DNA of 64,000 bases from Paramecium tetraurelia (Eukaryota > Ciliophora > Oligohymenophorea > Peniculida > Parameciidae), in assembly GCF_000165425.1 (NCBI RefSeq), contig NW_001798981.1, positions 128,661 through 192,660 of the forward strand, read 5' to 3'. Of the stretch, positions 1 to 11,270 are shown in pieces (within the stretch, counting starts at the first letter, position 1; every line of letters begins with the position of its first letter). The translations under genes were made by a program, and so were the position numbers. The notes beneath the pieces are model-generated. The model ran no database searches and was not told where the DNA came from. It was given only the letters and a program-made list of their open reading frames with translations.

Positions 1-1153
1 GGAATAGGAGAAAATTGATAAGGAAGAATAAGTGTAAGATGCCACCAATATTCTAATTTAATAAGAGGAACCTAAAATTGAAGAAAATATAGAAGCATTT
101 TTAAATACATCACGAATTGCAGATAGAAAGATATTGTTATCAGAGTTGAAATCACTGGTGTAAAAGATTAGGAAGCAAAGATAAGAGAATGTGGAAGACA
201 ACTAAAGTGATTGAATAAGATGATCATGACATATAACATGATGAGAATACAGTCATTATTGGAATGGTTGGATATCCTAATGTTGGTAAGAGTTCAGTTA
301 TAAATGCCATTTGTAATAAGAAACTAGTTGGAGTTGCAGCAAGACCAGGAAAAACAAAGCATTTTTAGACAATACCATTAGAAAAATATCTCTTAGTATT
401 CATCCTTATTCTAATTTAAGCTATGTGACTGTCCAGGTTTAATATTCCCCAATGCTTCATCTTCCAGAGCTGAAATGGTATGCAATGGAGTTTTGCCTAT
501 TGACAATATTAAAGATTACTTGAGCCCAATGGATTTACTAGCTGAAAGGATCCCTAAAATTGTTTTTGAAAAGCTTTATGGAATCAATTTGCAAGAATTC
601 AAAATTATTGATGCCTCTACTGTGCTTTCGACTTACAGTTAAAAAAGAGGCTTCATGACAGGCAGAGGCTTGCCAGATGAAGCCAAAGCATCTAAATTAA
701 TGTTAAAGGATTTTGTTAATGGTAAAATACTTTATGTGAAATTGCCACCAACCTACTAAGGTGAAGCAATATGGTAATCCAATCCTTTAGAAGATTTAGA
801 GAACCTAATACATTAACAATAATAAAATCAACATCAGATAAATGATGATGCCAATATTGATAATTAATTTGAAAATCAGTTGATTTAGGAAAAGAAAATC
901 ACGAATGAAGAGATTCTTGAAATATTCACTTAAGAAAACTTGGCTTAATTGATGGAAGGCAAGAAGGTTCATGGGATTAAATTAACAAAGGAACAAAGAA
1001 GAGAAATAAAACACAATTTCTAAAGAGGTACTATATATTTGTAACAACATTTTAGGTGATCCTATCGACATCAAAAAATATCTTAATTTATAACAAAACT
1101 AAAAGGAAACTCTATATAAAACATATATTCAAGGTAAAAGAGGGTAGATATGA
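1..1153 (+). CDS. LSG1: Large-subunit GTPase 1 (LSG1)-like, 5' partial
   Basis: Cytoplasmic GTPase that releases export factors from pre-60S ribosomal subunits. It has the circularly permuted GTPase order of the YRG/LSG1 family: G1 motif GYPNVGKSS (about 264-290), then PGKTKHF, then DCPGLIFPN after an intron at 396-420, then VCNGVLPID and a DEARASK-like C-terminal block (DEAKASKLMLKDFVNGK). The 5' end lies outside the window; it reads in frame 2 from base 2. A frame change between about 155 and 220 needs an intron whose ends I could not fix (158-185 is one option). A second intron at 1028-1055 gives a C-terminus ending at TGA 1151-1153; without splicing, translation would stop at about 1059. 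It converges on the Rab gene with only 40 bp between stops. Family assignment is firm; exon details less so. Confidence 0.9.
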
Positions 1154-1193
1154 GAAATATTGTGATTAGTAAAAACTCAATATTAATATATAT

Positions 1194-1900
1194 TCAACAA
1201 CACTTTTCCTTCTCCTTTTTGTTATCATCTGTTTGTTATCCAATTTTCTACCCTTGAGTTTACTGACTCCTTTATGGTCTTTTAAATTTATTAATTATAT
1301 AAATACCCTTATCCTTTTAAGCCTTGGGAGTCCTTTTTTGCAATCAACTTTTTTGCCAGTGATATGAAAGCCTTAGATACCTAATCTGCTGTCTTGGCAC
1401 TCACTTCCATATGTGCCATTCTTTTTATAGCTGCATAATCCAAAGCCTTTTGTGTTGATACACTTTCATAGGATATCATAATCTTACGCTTTATCCTCGA
1501 CGTCACTCTTGTTTCCTAGCAATAGCAGCTCGACATTCTTCTCAGCATAAGACTCAACCTCGTTGATCCAGAACCTATCAATGTCTTCAAATGACCCTGT
1601 GGATGTAACATCATAGACCATCACAATTCCATCAGCACCCTGCATTCTAATTCATCCCAATACCTTATAATAAGCACTGGTTATAGTTCGGAATCTCTCC
1701 TATCCAGCTGTGTCCCAAATTTGAAGCTTGACCTTCTTCCCATCAATTTCCAATGTCTTGAATCTGAAGTCCACGCCGATTGTTGTTAGATAGGAATCGC
1801 TGAATGTGTCATCAGAAAATCGTAGTAACAATGAAGACTTGCCGACTCCTGAATTCCCCACTATCACCAACTTAAACAAATAGTCATATTCCTTAATCAT
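1194..1900 (-). CDS. Rab1/Rab8-type small GTPase
   Basis: Membrane-traffic GTPase, probably ER-Golgi or secretory. Visible motifs in order: P-loop GNSGVGKSS (residues about 15-23), effector region TTIGVDF, WDTAGQERFRT, NKSD, and EVSAK in the ETSAK position. The protein ends in a charged tail and KCC, a double-cysteine geranylgeranylation signal. Three introns restore frame: 1640-1663 (24 nt) after SAYYK, one of 25 nt after EDKA near 1475-1500, and one of 28 nt near 1285-1312. About 200 residues, normal for the family. Start ATG is at 1898-1900. The Rab1 versus Rab8 choice rests on the switch regions only. Confidence 0.93.
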
Positions 1901-2343
1901 TAGATATTATAATTATTTAAATAATTCATACACAGAAGTCATCGGTACATATAATACTATTTTAAACTATATTGAATTATTATTTCGTTTATAGAATTAT
2001 AACAAAACCCATCTTCAACTCAATATCAAAGACTTATATTATAATATATAATGTATGTTGCTTATAATCAATTTTTCTGAAGGTTTTAATGAACTCTAGG
2101 TAAGAGAGCGTTCAAGCAACCGTATCCCAACAAGATGAAAGGAATTCAGATAATAACTAATCATAATTTATGATAAATATCTTATCTTTTGACTGAAAAC
2201 ACCGCAAAGACCAGTAAATATCGACTCATTCTATTATTTGAATAAAAAATCAATCTCATTAATTAAACCATATTAGAATTAGGAGAAGATTAGAGATTGT
2301 TTATAAAATGCAATGGAATCTCAATTTAATATTTTATATAAAA
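1901..2343. promoter_or_regulatory. Divergent intergenic region, Rab / PA-domain gene
   Basis: About 440 bp of AT-rich DNA between two divergently transcribed genes, so it should hold both promoters. I see no conserved element or ORF worth naming. Confidence 0.4.
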
Positions 2344-3807
2344 ATGTAAATTATATTCCTAATTGTCTGCATTGTTGCATTTGTCCAAGGCAAATTGAAA
2401 GTAATCAGGCCAGCTGAATTGGTGGATCGTTTGGGATCAAAAATAGACATGGCTCTAGCGAATTTCGGGTTTTAAATTATTTCTAGTAAATTAGAGAAAT
2501 TCCATTCGGACATCGACTGGTTGGCTACGTTGACATGGCTTCTCCTACTGATGCTTGCAGTCCTCTTGAGCCTGCCTAAGGAAGTCAATTTTTATTGATA
2601 GAGAGGGGAGAGTGTACCTTCGTAACTAAGGTCAGGAATGCATAGAATGCTGGATATTCATTAGCTATTATTGGGAATAATAATGATGACCCATTGACTT
2701 CTGATTTCGTTATGGCTGATGATGGTCATGGACACTCAGTACTTAAATAATATAATGATTAAGGTTAGCATCCCATCAATATTCATTACATCAAGGGATT
2801 TTTAAATCCTGAAACAGTACTCTACTAGAATTGGTGACAATTTGGATGATAAGGTGTTTATTTTAGTTAAATTCGACGTTCAAAAGAAGGAACGCATTGA
2901 TGTGTTGCTTAATCTCAAAGTAAATGACAGAGATTCATACAGAGTGATTGACGAATTCTCTGATTATTACAATCTATTATAAAAGGAGAATGTCAATTAC
3001 ACATTGGTTTATGAAATCTTCAGTACTAATACAACAGAAACTGAGCATTTCACTGACCCAGATAATTGTATCTGTTCAAGAAGGTATTGCGCAGAAGATC
3101 CAGATGGAGCTGGCATAGCAACAGGAAAAAATATAATTCAAGAGATTATTAGACAAACCTGCATTTTCAAATTATACGCAGATTAATTCTTTTAGTATAT
3201 GGTACAACTTCATGCTAATAATAGGATAAATTTAATTTTCAATGCTCAAAGCCTCAAGCCTACTCTACTTGTGGTAGTAAGATCATAACCAATTTGCAAA
3301 TTTCAGCAGATGAAATCAACAAATGTAGAGATGACTCATTTATAGATGTTGTTAGCAACGAAGTAACTAAAAATGAGACAAATGCTTTTAATACTATATT
3401 AGAACACCAATTACTATTAAAATAATAGGCTGGATGGTTTATGATTCCTTCAGCAATAGTAAATTCCGTAGTTTACAAAGGGAGATTGACAGGCAAGGGA
3501 ATTTTCGGTGAAATTTGCAACAGTAATCCTTATATTCAAATTAATAGGCTTTAATACTCCTCCTTCAATTTGCAAGGATGAAGTAGAAAACTACTATAAT
3601 TAGGGGAATGATTACTAGTACCTGATTTGGCTTATTCTTATTATCTCAATCTTAATAGCTATCTTCGTCATTATTTTATACTGTTTGTTCAAGAAATTTG
3701 TGAAAAGAGACAGCGTTGAAGTAACCCAAGTGTAAGTAAATGAAATGGTCAGTCAATATATTAAATTTTATGAAGGAAAAGATTAACAAAAATAAAATTC
3801 TTTTTGA
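2344..3807 (+). CDS. Vacuolar-sorting-receptor-like PA-domain membrane protein
   Basis: Type I membrane protein resembling plant vacuolar sorting receptors, which carry hydrolases to the vacuole or lysosome. Signal peptide MQIIFLIVCIVAFVQG, then the LKV...LANFG start typical of the family, a protease-associated domain (FLLIERGECTFVTK, IPSIFIT, GDNLDD), a Cys-rich lumenal part with RRYCAEDPDG, RQTCIFK and the C...ISADEINKC thioredoxin-like segment, a membrane helix (WLILIISILIAIFVIILYC) and a short tail. Introns at 2469-2494, 2739-2763, 3202-3224 and 3523-3547, each restoring frame and motif. An upstream in-frame ATG at 2308 would put charged and polar residues before the signal peptide, so 2344 is preferred. 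Cargo is unknown. Confidence 0.85.
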
Positions 3808-3894
3808 GATATTAATGTAATTTATTATTGAATAATCAAATTTTTATACTTATGACATTGGATGTTCTGCTGAATTAATTATATAAATATAATT

Positions 3895-6592
3895 ATGATC
3901 TATTAACTACAGTATACCACCAAACTATCAGAAACCCTGAACAATAGCAAAGATTATTGCTCATTGCAAAATACAAAGTGGGTTGCTCCAAGACCCAATT
4001 AACATCGGATGGAGTATCTGTAATTCACTTAAAGAAACAAAACTCATTCTAAATACCCACAAGATATGCTATTCTGTCTCATCTCTAAGGGACTTGTTCC
4101 AATATAAAAATAGAAAATGGTTAATTTTTCATCGAATGATACTTCATGCAATTACAAGGATATCACTTCTGAAATTAAATAAGAACACCCCTATTTTAGT
4201 TCAAAGCTCAACCCTTCGATTTCAGAGGTGGACAGATGTCTCTAAATTAAATAACCACACAGAAAATAAAAATGTATAATCTCCTCCTTCAGTTTATAGC
4301 TATCCGATCCTACATTAGGGGCTAATCAAAGGATAAAGATCCAATTGAAATTTCTACCTCCAAAAGCTGTAAATTGATAAGTCCTGTGACCAATCAAAGG
4401 GATTAAAAGAGACTAGTTCATCGCTTTGAGTCCAAGCAGAACAATGACAAGTTTACCAGAACCTCATCCACTCCTTTCATCTATAAGACGGCCCAAAATG
4501 ATAATCTGACCAGTCGTTCAGGTTCACCAACATAAAGATCTAAATCAAAGTCAAATAAAACTTAAAAGCAAAACACTCAGTCAAAATTGACCCAAATTAA
4601 TGAGGTTAGATCTTTTCAACGTCATCAAGATACGCAAGTATAATAATCAAGTAATTAAAAAATTTCAGAATCAGCCGAAAAGAGATTATAAGTTAAAAGA
4701 AAGAAAAGACTAAAATTTCAAACAACAACTTAATAACAGTAAATCTTATAACAACAAAATTCTTAAAAGGATAAACTTAATTAAAAGCACACTTCCTATC
4801 GTTGCTTTATAAACAAAATCAATTTTTCCAATAACCAATGCATTTAATCTCCTTTCAAGATGGATGTTCCTGCTTATTACTTTTATGTGGGTAAGGGCAA
4901 CAATGGAAATCTGTTAAAGAATCTTTTCAGATAGAGATGGTGGTGGCAAGAAGTAGATACATTGGATATAAATAAAGTGAACATGGCTTGGACTTAATTG
5001 AAACAAAATGCCCTCATTGACTGTTTACCTACTTTTAACATTAATGATACGAATGATCCCTTTGTTCATGAAGATACTGTTGTTGGATCAAATGACTCAG
5101 AATTAGACATACATATTAAACCTAGATCATCTTTAAACACTCTGAGTATTAACCAAATCTTAAAGTAATCCATCCAATCTAAGAAAGATTTGTAAATCAA
5201 TAATTTGAGTTTATTGAGGAGGATCTTTAATCAAGTTGATTTACACAGGATTCTCAATTATATGAAATCAAATAATTAATGGGATTCATAAATTGTATTC
5301 AGTGATTGCACTGAGAAACTGTTAATGTCTATCAAAGGAGTAAAATATTTACATAATCGCTTAGTTACAGACTGTCATTCAGTTAGATAGTAGGAATTAC
5401 AAAATGCACAATCATATGCAAGACAACTGGCATTTAGGGAATAAGAAAGCTCTCTTTTACAATATGAGAAATTACTTCAAAACCATAAAGGAAGATTACA
5501 CTAAGTATATTCCTATTACTTTTCATATATAAACTGGAATGACTGATGCTGAATACTTCACATTTGTTGAGTATTATAACAAAAGACAAGAGGAGGTCAA
5601 AGAAATGGAACGTAAATCATACTTGGAGCATCGAAGAGAGAAGAAACCAAAACCAATTAATCTATGGATTGTGAAGCCAGGGGAATGCACTAACAGGGGA
5701 AATGGAATCACTGTTTGTTAGGATTTACAAGAAATCAATAAAATCTTAAATGAAGAATAGCCTGATGGCAGACAAAGAACATATATTGTTTAATAGTACA
5801 TCGATAATCCATTCTTGTACAATAAAAGGAAATTTGATATTCGATGTTACATGTTGTTAACTTCCTAAAATGGTATCTTTAAAGGATACTGGTATTAGGA
5901 AGGTTATATTCGAACTTCATCAAAAGAGTTTACAACTAAATGTTTGAATAAATACATTCACTTAACAAATGATGCTGTTTAATCAAGGGATGAAGATTAT
6001 GGAAAATTTGAGTTTGGTAACAAGATCTCCTTTCTTGAATATTAGAGATACCTTGATACCTATCACTCTTAATCTAAATTCAATTTTTTTATAGATATCT
6101 ATCCTAGGATGAAGAGTATTGCTTTGGATCTCATGAAGGCTTCATATGGTAAAATAGATCCAGAGAGAAGATCAAATAGTTTTGAAGTACAAATTAATTA
6201 TACACTAAGTTATTTGGATTGGACTTCATGATCGATGACAATTTCAAACTTTGGCTGATTGAAGCAAACACAAATCCATGTCTAGAGCAATCTTGTCCAC
6301 TGTTGAGTAGAATTATTCCGACTATGGTGGAGAACTTATTTCGGTATTCAAAGTATAATTAACCCCTATTAGAATTGCAATCGACCCTATTTTTCCTCCT
6401 CCTTATTTTGAAGAATGGCCTCAAAATAAGAAGTTATTCATTCCAGATAATGTGTTGGAAAACAATCGATTTGAACTTATTTTCGATGAATTAATTGAGA
6501 AGAAAGCTATGTTCAATTTATACAGGGATACTATAGTAGAATAAGATGGTTTCAAAATAGAGGAGGAAGAGGAAGAAGAAGAAAAAGATTGA
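3895..6592 (+). CDS. Tubulin-tyrosine-ligase-like (TTLL) enzyme
   Basis: ATP-grasp ligase that adds amino acids (Tyr, Glu or Gly) to tubulin or related proteins, expected at cilia and cortical microtubules. The N-terminal third is basic and Gln/Ser-rich. The TTL domain follows: NKKALFYNMRNYF, YIPITFHIQTG, the ATP-binding IVKPGE...NRGNGI (about 5670-5720), KRKFDIRCYMLLT, and FGLDFMIDDNFKLWLIEANTNPC with the catalytic acidic residues. The C-terminus is a run of acidic residues. Introns: 4274-4299, 5340-5364, 6187-6209 and 6353-6372 (only 20 nt). Which amino acid is added cannot be told from the sequence. Confidence 0.88.
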
Positions 6593-6819
6593 CACTCCAT
6601 TGTAATTATTTATATTTAAAAATGTATATAAAGGAGATCAAAATGAATCATCTTTTTTTATATTTGAATATCGATAAATATTTAATTGAAAAACTGTCAT
6701 GGTGAACAGAGGATCAAAAATAAATAGAAATGCAATATTGCTAGATTTTAGTTTACCCTCAAATATAGAAATTATGTTATAAATTCTAATATTAATAATA
6801 AAGTTGTTAAATAAGTAAA

Positions 6820-7978
6820 ATGCAGTTAAATAATCAAATGGATGCAATATTCTAGCAAGAAAAGGAATAAATTCTTGCAGAATTTGAAACCAAACTTCGC
6901 AGACTACAATTACAAGTTCAAAACAAATAATATCAAGATGGAAGTGAGTATTTCGGTGAACTCAATAATGAGCTCAGATGGGGTTAGGGAGTATACTATT
7001 ATTTTACCGGAGATGTCTATGCTGGATAATGGGCCAATGACTTATTTGATGGAGATGGAACCTATATATTTGCATCTGGGGAAAGATACCAAGGCCAATT
7101 GAAGGAAGGTAAAAAGCATGGTTTTGGTACCTATTACTATCTGAACGGAAATAGTTATACTGGCAATTGGGCCAACGATAAGAAGTAGGGAAGGGGAGTG
7201 TATGTGTATGCATAAACCAATGAAAAGTATGACGGTGAGTGGAATAATGGATTAAGGCAAGGTTATGGCACTTTCACATATTAATGCGGAGTATATGAGG
7301 GCGAATTTAATAACAATCTCAAGGAGGGCAAGGGTGTATTAAAATACAAGAGCGGAGCACTCTTAGATGGGGAATGGAAGAAGGATAAAGTGGAAGGAGA
7401 AGCCAAATTGACATTACCCAATGGGGATTATTACAAGGGCACTTGGGTTGGAAGTCACATGAATGGCTATGGGAGATACTAGTATCAGAGTGGTGGCTAT
7501 TATGAGGGCTGGTGGAAGCAGGATTAATTCCACGGTGAAGGTATGTTAACATATGAAAACGGTGATATATACAGAGGGGAGTTCCAGAATGGTTTAAAAC
7601 ATGGAAAGGGAATATATTTGCACTAAAATGGTGATTAATATGAAGGAGAATTCAAAAATGATATGAGAGAAGGATCAGGAGTATTGAGAATGAAGAATGG
7701 AGACAGGTATGAAGGAGAATGGTCGAGTTCACTTAAGGAAGGAAAAGGCACTTACTATTTTTCGAATGGAGATAGATTTGAAGTATTCTTTTTAGTCTAA
7801 AAGTTAGGGTAATTTTGTGGCAGGCAAAAGGTCTGGACACGGGATTATGTATTGGTCAGAGAAATCTTCTGTGAGTGGATTTTGGGTGGATGACATAATG
7901 AATGGATAGGGAGTTATCATAAAAGAGAATGGAGATAAGCTGTAAGCCCTATTTAAAAATAATAAATTAGTTGCATGA
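6820..7978 (+). CDS. MORN-repeat protein
   Basis: About 375 residues, made almost wholly of MORN repeats after a short coiled N-terminus. I count about twelve copies of the pattern Y-x-G-x-W/F...G-x-G-x-x-x-x-x-x-G (for example YAGQWANDLFDGDGTYIF and YQGQLKEGKKHGFGTYYY). MORN proteins bind lipids or act as scaffolds, in ciliates often in the axoneme or basal-body region. One 25-nt intron at 7783-7807 lies inside the last repeats. ATG 6820 opens the frame directly upstream. No kinase or other domain is joined to the repeats. Confidence 0.92.
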
Positions 7979-8094
7979 ACTTATTAATATATACTATAAT
8001 TATAAATTTAATCATAACTAATAAACATCATATTCATATATCATGTAATTGTCATAAAAATATTTTGTATTTATAAATTATAGTATTTTTATTA

Positions 8095-8750
8095 ATGTTT
8101 TATAACCTCCCAAGAACTCCATATATGTAAACACGAGTCCAACCTAGAGTTTTATACAACGGATTTGAGAAGTACAAGTAAGACACTATATCAGCACAAA
8201 AATTGTGAAGGTCCAGAATACTTTCGAATATTACCATTACTTATAGAAGAAAAAGGAGTATTAGGATTAGCAAAAAGAATTATTGGAAGGATTAAAAATG
8301 GAGAATGATGAAATGAAGAAGCTGTCCTATTCAGTGAAATGTTTCGGAGTAAGTAACAAAGAAGGAAAGTTTGGAGTACAAAGTTAGCGTAAATTCATGG
8401 GTGGTTCATTCGAATCCCAGCCCACCTATGAGGTTAATGTGTAGAGTGAAAGAATATCCTATCCCTTCAAGTCAAAACGCCTTATGACTAGTCGAAGGTT
8501 ATAAAGAGAGAAATAGAAACCCCTTTCAGAAATCATCAAATTGCCAGAGAGACCCGAAACAGTCAGAACGGAACACCTCTCAAATGTAGATAAGATAGTT
8601 AGGAAATCACGTATAAAGTTCAAACAATAACATTCTCAACCATAACCAGAGATAGTATTCGAGAAAGAAAAAGCTAAGTATCAATCTTATAGTCGTCTCC
8701 TCTCAGAGGCTCATAGTCATGAAAGCTTTTATAAAATTCTTAGTCCTTGA
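8095..8750 (+). CDS. Basic hypothetical protein
   Basis: Not recognised. About 210 residues, with one intron at 8172-8194 (23 nt) that joins MFYNLPRTPYMQ... to a charged coiled-coil stretch (about residues 35-70, ending NDEMKKL). The rest is basic, Ser/Arg/Lys-rich and probably disordered. No signal peptide or membrane helix. Its coding nature is supported by the clean frame after splicing and the lower AT content than its flanks. It converges on the next gene with 136 bp between stops. Confidence 0.65.
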
Positions 8751-8886
8751 CTTACATTTCTTTTATTATTTTAAAGTTGATTATTATTGATATCTAACTA
8801 TAAACATCATCTATATATCTAGTAAAAAAATGTTGACATAGAATAAATAAGCAATTTATAGTTAGATTTTTATACCATTCAGATTA

Positions 8887-9799
8887 TCATCTTAGGTAAA
8901 ATTCTAATTTGAAGAACTCACTTATTTTTTATATCAATTTAATCCTATTATAAGGATATCTCATCTGTATCCCTTTTTTATATAAACATATTTTATAGAA
9001 AAAATAGGCTACATATAGATTTTAAATATTCAAATCCAATATATGCATAGCATATAATCCTTAAATAGGCAAATCTAATTTCTTTAGTACTTTCTCACGA
9101 ACTCTTTTCTTGGATTCTTAAAAAGTCAAGGATCTTTAATTTCTTACAATTAAGAGGATGGTTGTTCCCTGATTGATTTTCAATTTTTATGACTATACAA
9201 TCTGACTTTAGTGTGGGTTTAATAAAACAAAACATATTGTCATATATATATGAGAATCAAGAGTGATATGATGATGATATATTATAGATAAATGAATCAG
9301 GTATTGTACATGACCTGGCAATGGTAATTTATGCTAGATGCCACATGATACATAATGTAATTATGATCACTTACTGATTCTATGTGTTTAACATCATAAT
9401 ATAGGTTTTTATCTTTTTATGCAGCAAGAATACATTTTACCAATTTAAGTTGCTTCAAAGATGTGATTTAATTTCTATCGAATATTGATTTTTAAATATC
9501 TTGTCCTTCGTATTATGTATAGTTAGCAATAATCGATTATCCTCCAAAGAGATCTGAAAGAGTGAATGAAAGTTGGAAAAGTCCTCTTTTTGAGATAGTT
9601 GGCTAAACACCCTGCACTTGGGCCACTAAACACACAAGATCTACTTTATGGCCAAAGTAGTTTGGGTAATCCTGCTGTTAAAGACTCTTGAACATCTTGA
9701 GGCTCATCGGCACTATGTTAGAGCTCTATTTGCCTATGATGGACTATGGTTTTTTGCTGCTCATACCTCCAGTGTATAGTAATGACTCTCCATCTACAT
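8887..9799 (-). CDS. Unrecognised protein, possible OB-fold
   Basis: About 280 residues. Intron 9744-9766 (23 nt) joins the start MQMESHYYTLE to IIGKQSSNIVPMS. A segment reading FGHKVDLVCLVAQVQGVQ followed by GLFQLSFTLSDLFGG alternates hydrophobic residues like the first strands of an OB-fold; that is a weak visual likeness, not a family match. A second intron of about 41 nt (roughly 9352-9392) is needed to reach the C-terminal frame; 41 nt is long for this genome, so the join may be wrong. The C-terminal half is basic (KKRVREKVLKKLD). A telomere- or ssDNA-binding role is only a possibility. Confidence 0.5.
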
Positions 9800-10277
9800 T
9801 TATATTAAAATAATTGAAATTAATTTCACAGATCTATAAATTCTAATATCACTCAATAGTATAAATAAGATATAGGTTAAGTGGAGCTGAAGAATTATGT
9901 AAATGAAGGACCCTTTATAATATATGATCTAGTAAGTAATAATAATAGGTATATTTTGAATGGCAGTTGTTACATATTTATCATATTGTATTTATTCGAT
10001 ATTGGTAAATTACTCACTATCTATGAGTAAAAGGATGCATCTATTGTAAATGAGAAAATTAATATATTTTACAATACTCTTCCCTTAATTAAAGAATATA
10101 TTTTATGATAACATTAGTACTAATTATATTTCGGTAATTTAATTCAAATTATTATAAAAAATCGTTGAAGCCTTTAAATTATATGTATATATATAATTAA
10201 AGGTTTTAATAATTAATGAATATTTTTTGAATATATAAAAGGTATTTGTAGCATTGGATCATAAATAGCTATTATAT
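9800..10277. other. Intergenic, with an open plus-strand frame
   Basis: Between two minus-strand genes. A plus-strand frame is open from about 9845 to 10110 (ends KEYIL then TGA), but it has no in-frame ATG near its start and no family likeness. I treat it as chance or a relic. Confidence 0.3.
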
Positions 10278-11270
10278 TCATTCATTTAGTGATAGTTTAG
10301 CCTCGTTTTGTAATATTTAATCATATATTTCTATTAACTTGGCTCCTAATCGATATCCACCGATAGATAAATTTTCTTCACAAAAGGCAATTGCTTATTT
10401 TTCATAATCACTATTGTAAGAATTGGATGTCGCTATCATTGGATACACAAATTGTTGTGCTTATCTAAAACCAAGGTATGTCCAAACGGAAGGATTACTA
10501 CGTAATAATTTGTTTAGTACGTCATATCGTAGTTGCTGTATTTTGATTTTGGGAATTTAGCAATTAATTCCTTCGACCACTTGTCTAGATACTAACTATC
10601 TGATTAACTTAGGGGTCGAGCCATAAAACTGTTATTGGGAGCAAAGGAAACTGCACCAGAATCCCAAAATGAATGGAAATTCATGAGAGTTCCATTCGAT
10701 AACTATATATATATACATTATAAATACTTAAATCTTCATAAAGTTGCCACCTGCATCTCCATTAGGATAGCTACTATTCCAAAAGGTAACATCGTGTAAA
10801 GGTTGATGGATATCACCAATAACATGTAATAAAACTCTGATCATCTATGCTTTGAAAACTGTATGTCGATTTTTTGCAGTTTTTTGGTTAGTTAAAACAG
10901 ACACAGCTTGATTAATTGCATAGATGGAGTTGATATTTCTACCTTAATCGTCGATTTTGATCAATAACCTTTGAAATAATCAAAAAAAATACCCATCTGG
11001 ATTTATCGGTCTGTCAGTGTAGTGCCAATCATTTAGAAATCCAGTTCCTGTTTCTTTTATATCATCTAACCAGACAGCTGCTTCAGCAAAGGTGTTAGAT
11101 TTACCGTCTGTAAGGGAATTGAAGTCTTATACTAAGGAGTCAGCCCAAGCTAATACATCTGGTCTATTGTCTTTCAAATAATTCTTGGCAATTTGGGCTG
11201 TCATCATGTGACCGACTTCCCACCAACAATAGACCATTGAAATAAGATAAGAGAAAACAAATCCTTTCAT
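10278..11270 (-). CDS. S1/P1-type zinc-dependent nuclease, secreted
   Basis: Secreted or lysosomal single-strand nuclease of the S1/P1 family, related to phospholipase C. After a hydrophobic leader (MKGFVFSYLISMVYC) the mature protein starts WWEVGH; the N-terminal Trp and this His are trinuclear-zinc ligands in P1 nuclease. Further ligand blocks: AAVWLDDIKE, DWHYTD, LLHVIGDIHQPLHD, GGNFM and the HSFWDSG motif. Introns at 10943-10968 and 10703-10727 restore frame. About 310 residues, normal length. It likely serves in nucleic-acid digestion in food vacuoles, though a secreted role is equally possible. Confidence 0.92.

Noticed and set aside
7004-7552. Minus-strand His/Pro/Ser-rich ORFs over the MORN gene
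   Set aside because: Antisense product of Gly/Tyr-rich repeats; the plus strand has clear MORN motifs.
9845-10110. Plus-strand frame ending KEYIL
   Set aside because: No ATG near the start, no motif, and neighbours explain the region as intergenic; chance frame likely with one stop codon.
10700-10730. (TA)n tract in the nuclease gene as a microsatellite or regulatory repeat
   Set aside because: It is the body of a 25-nt intron at 10703-10727.
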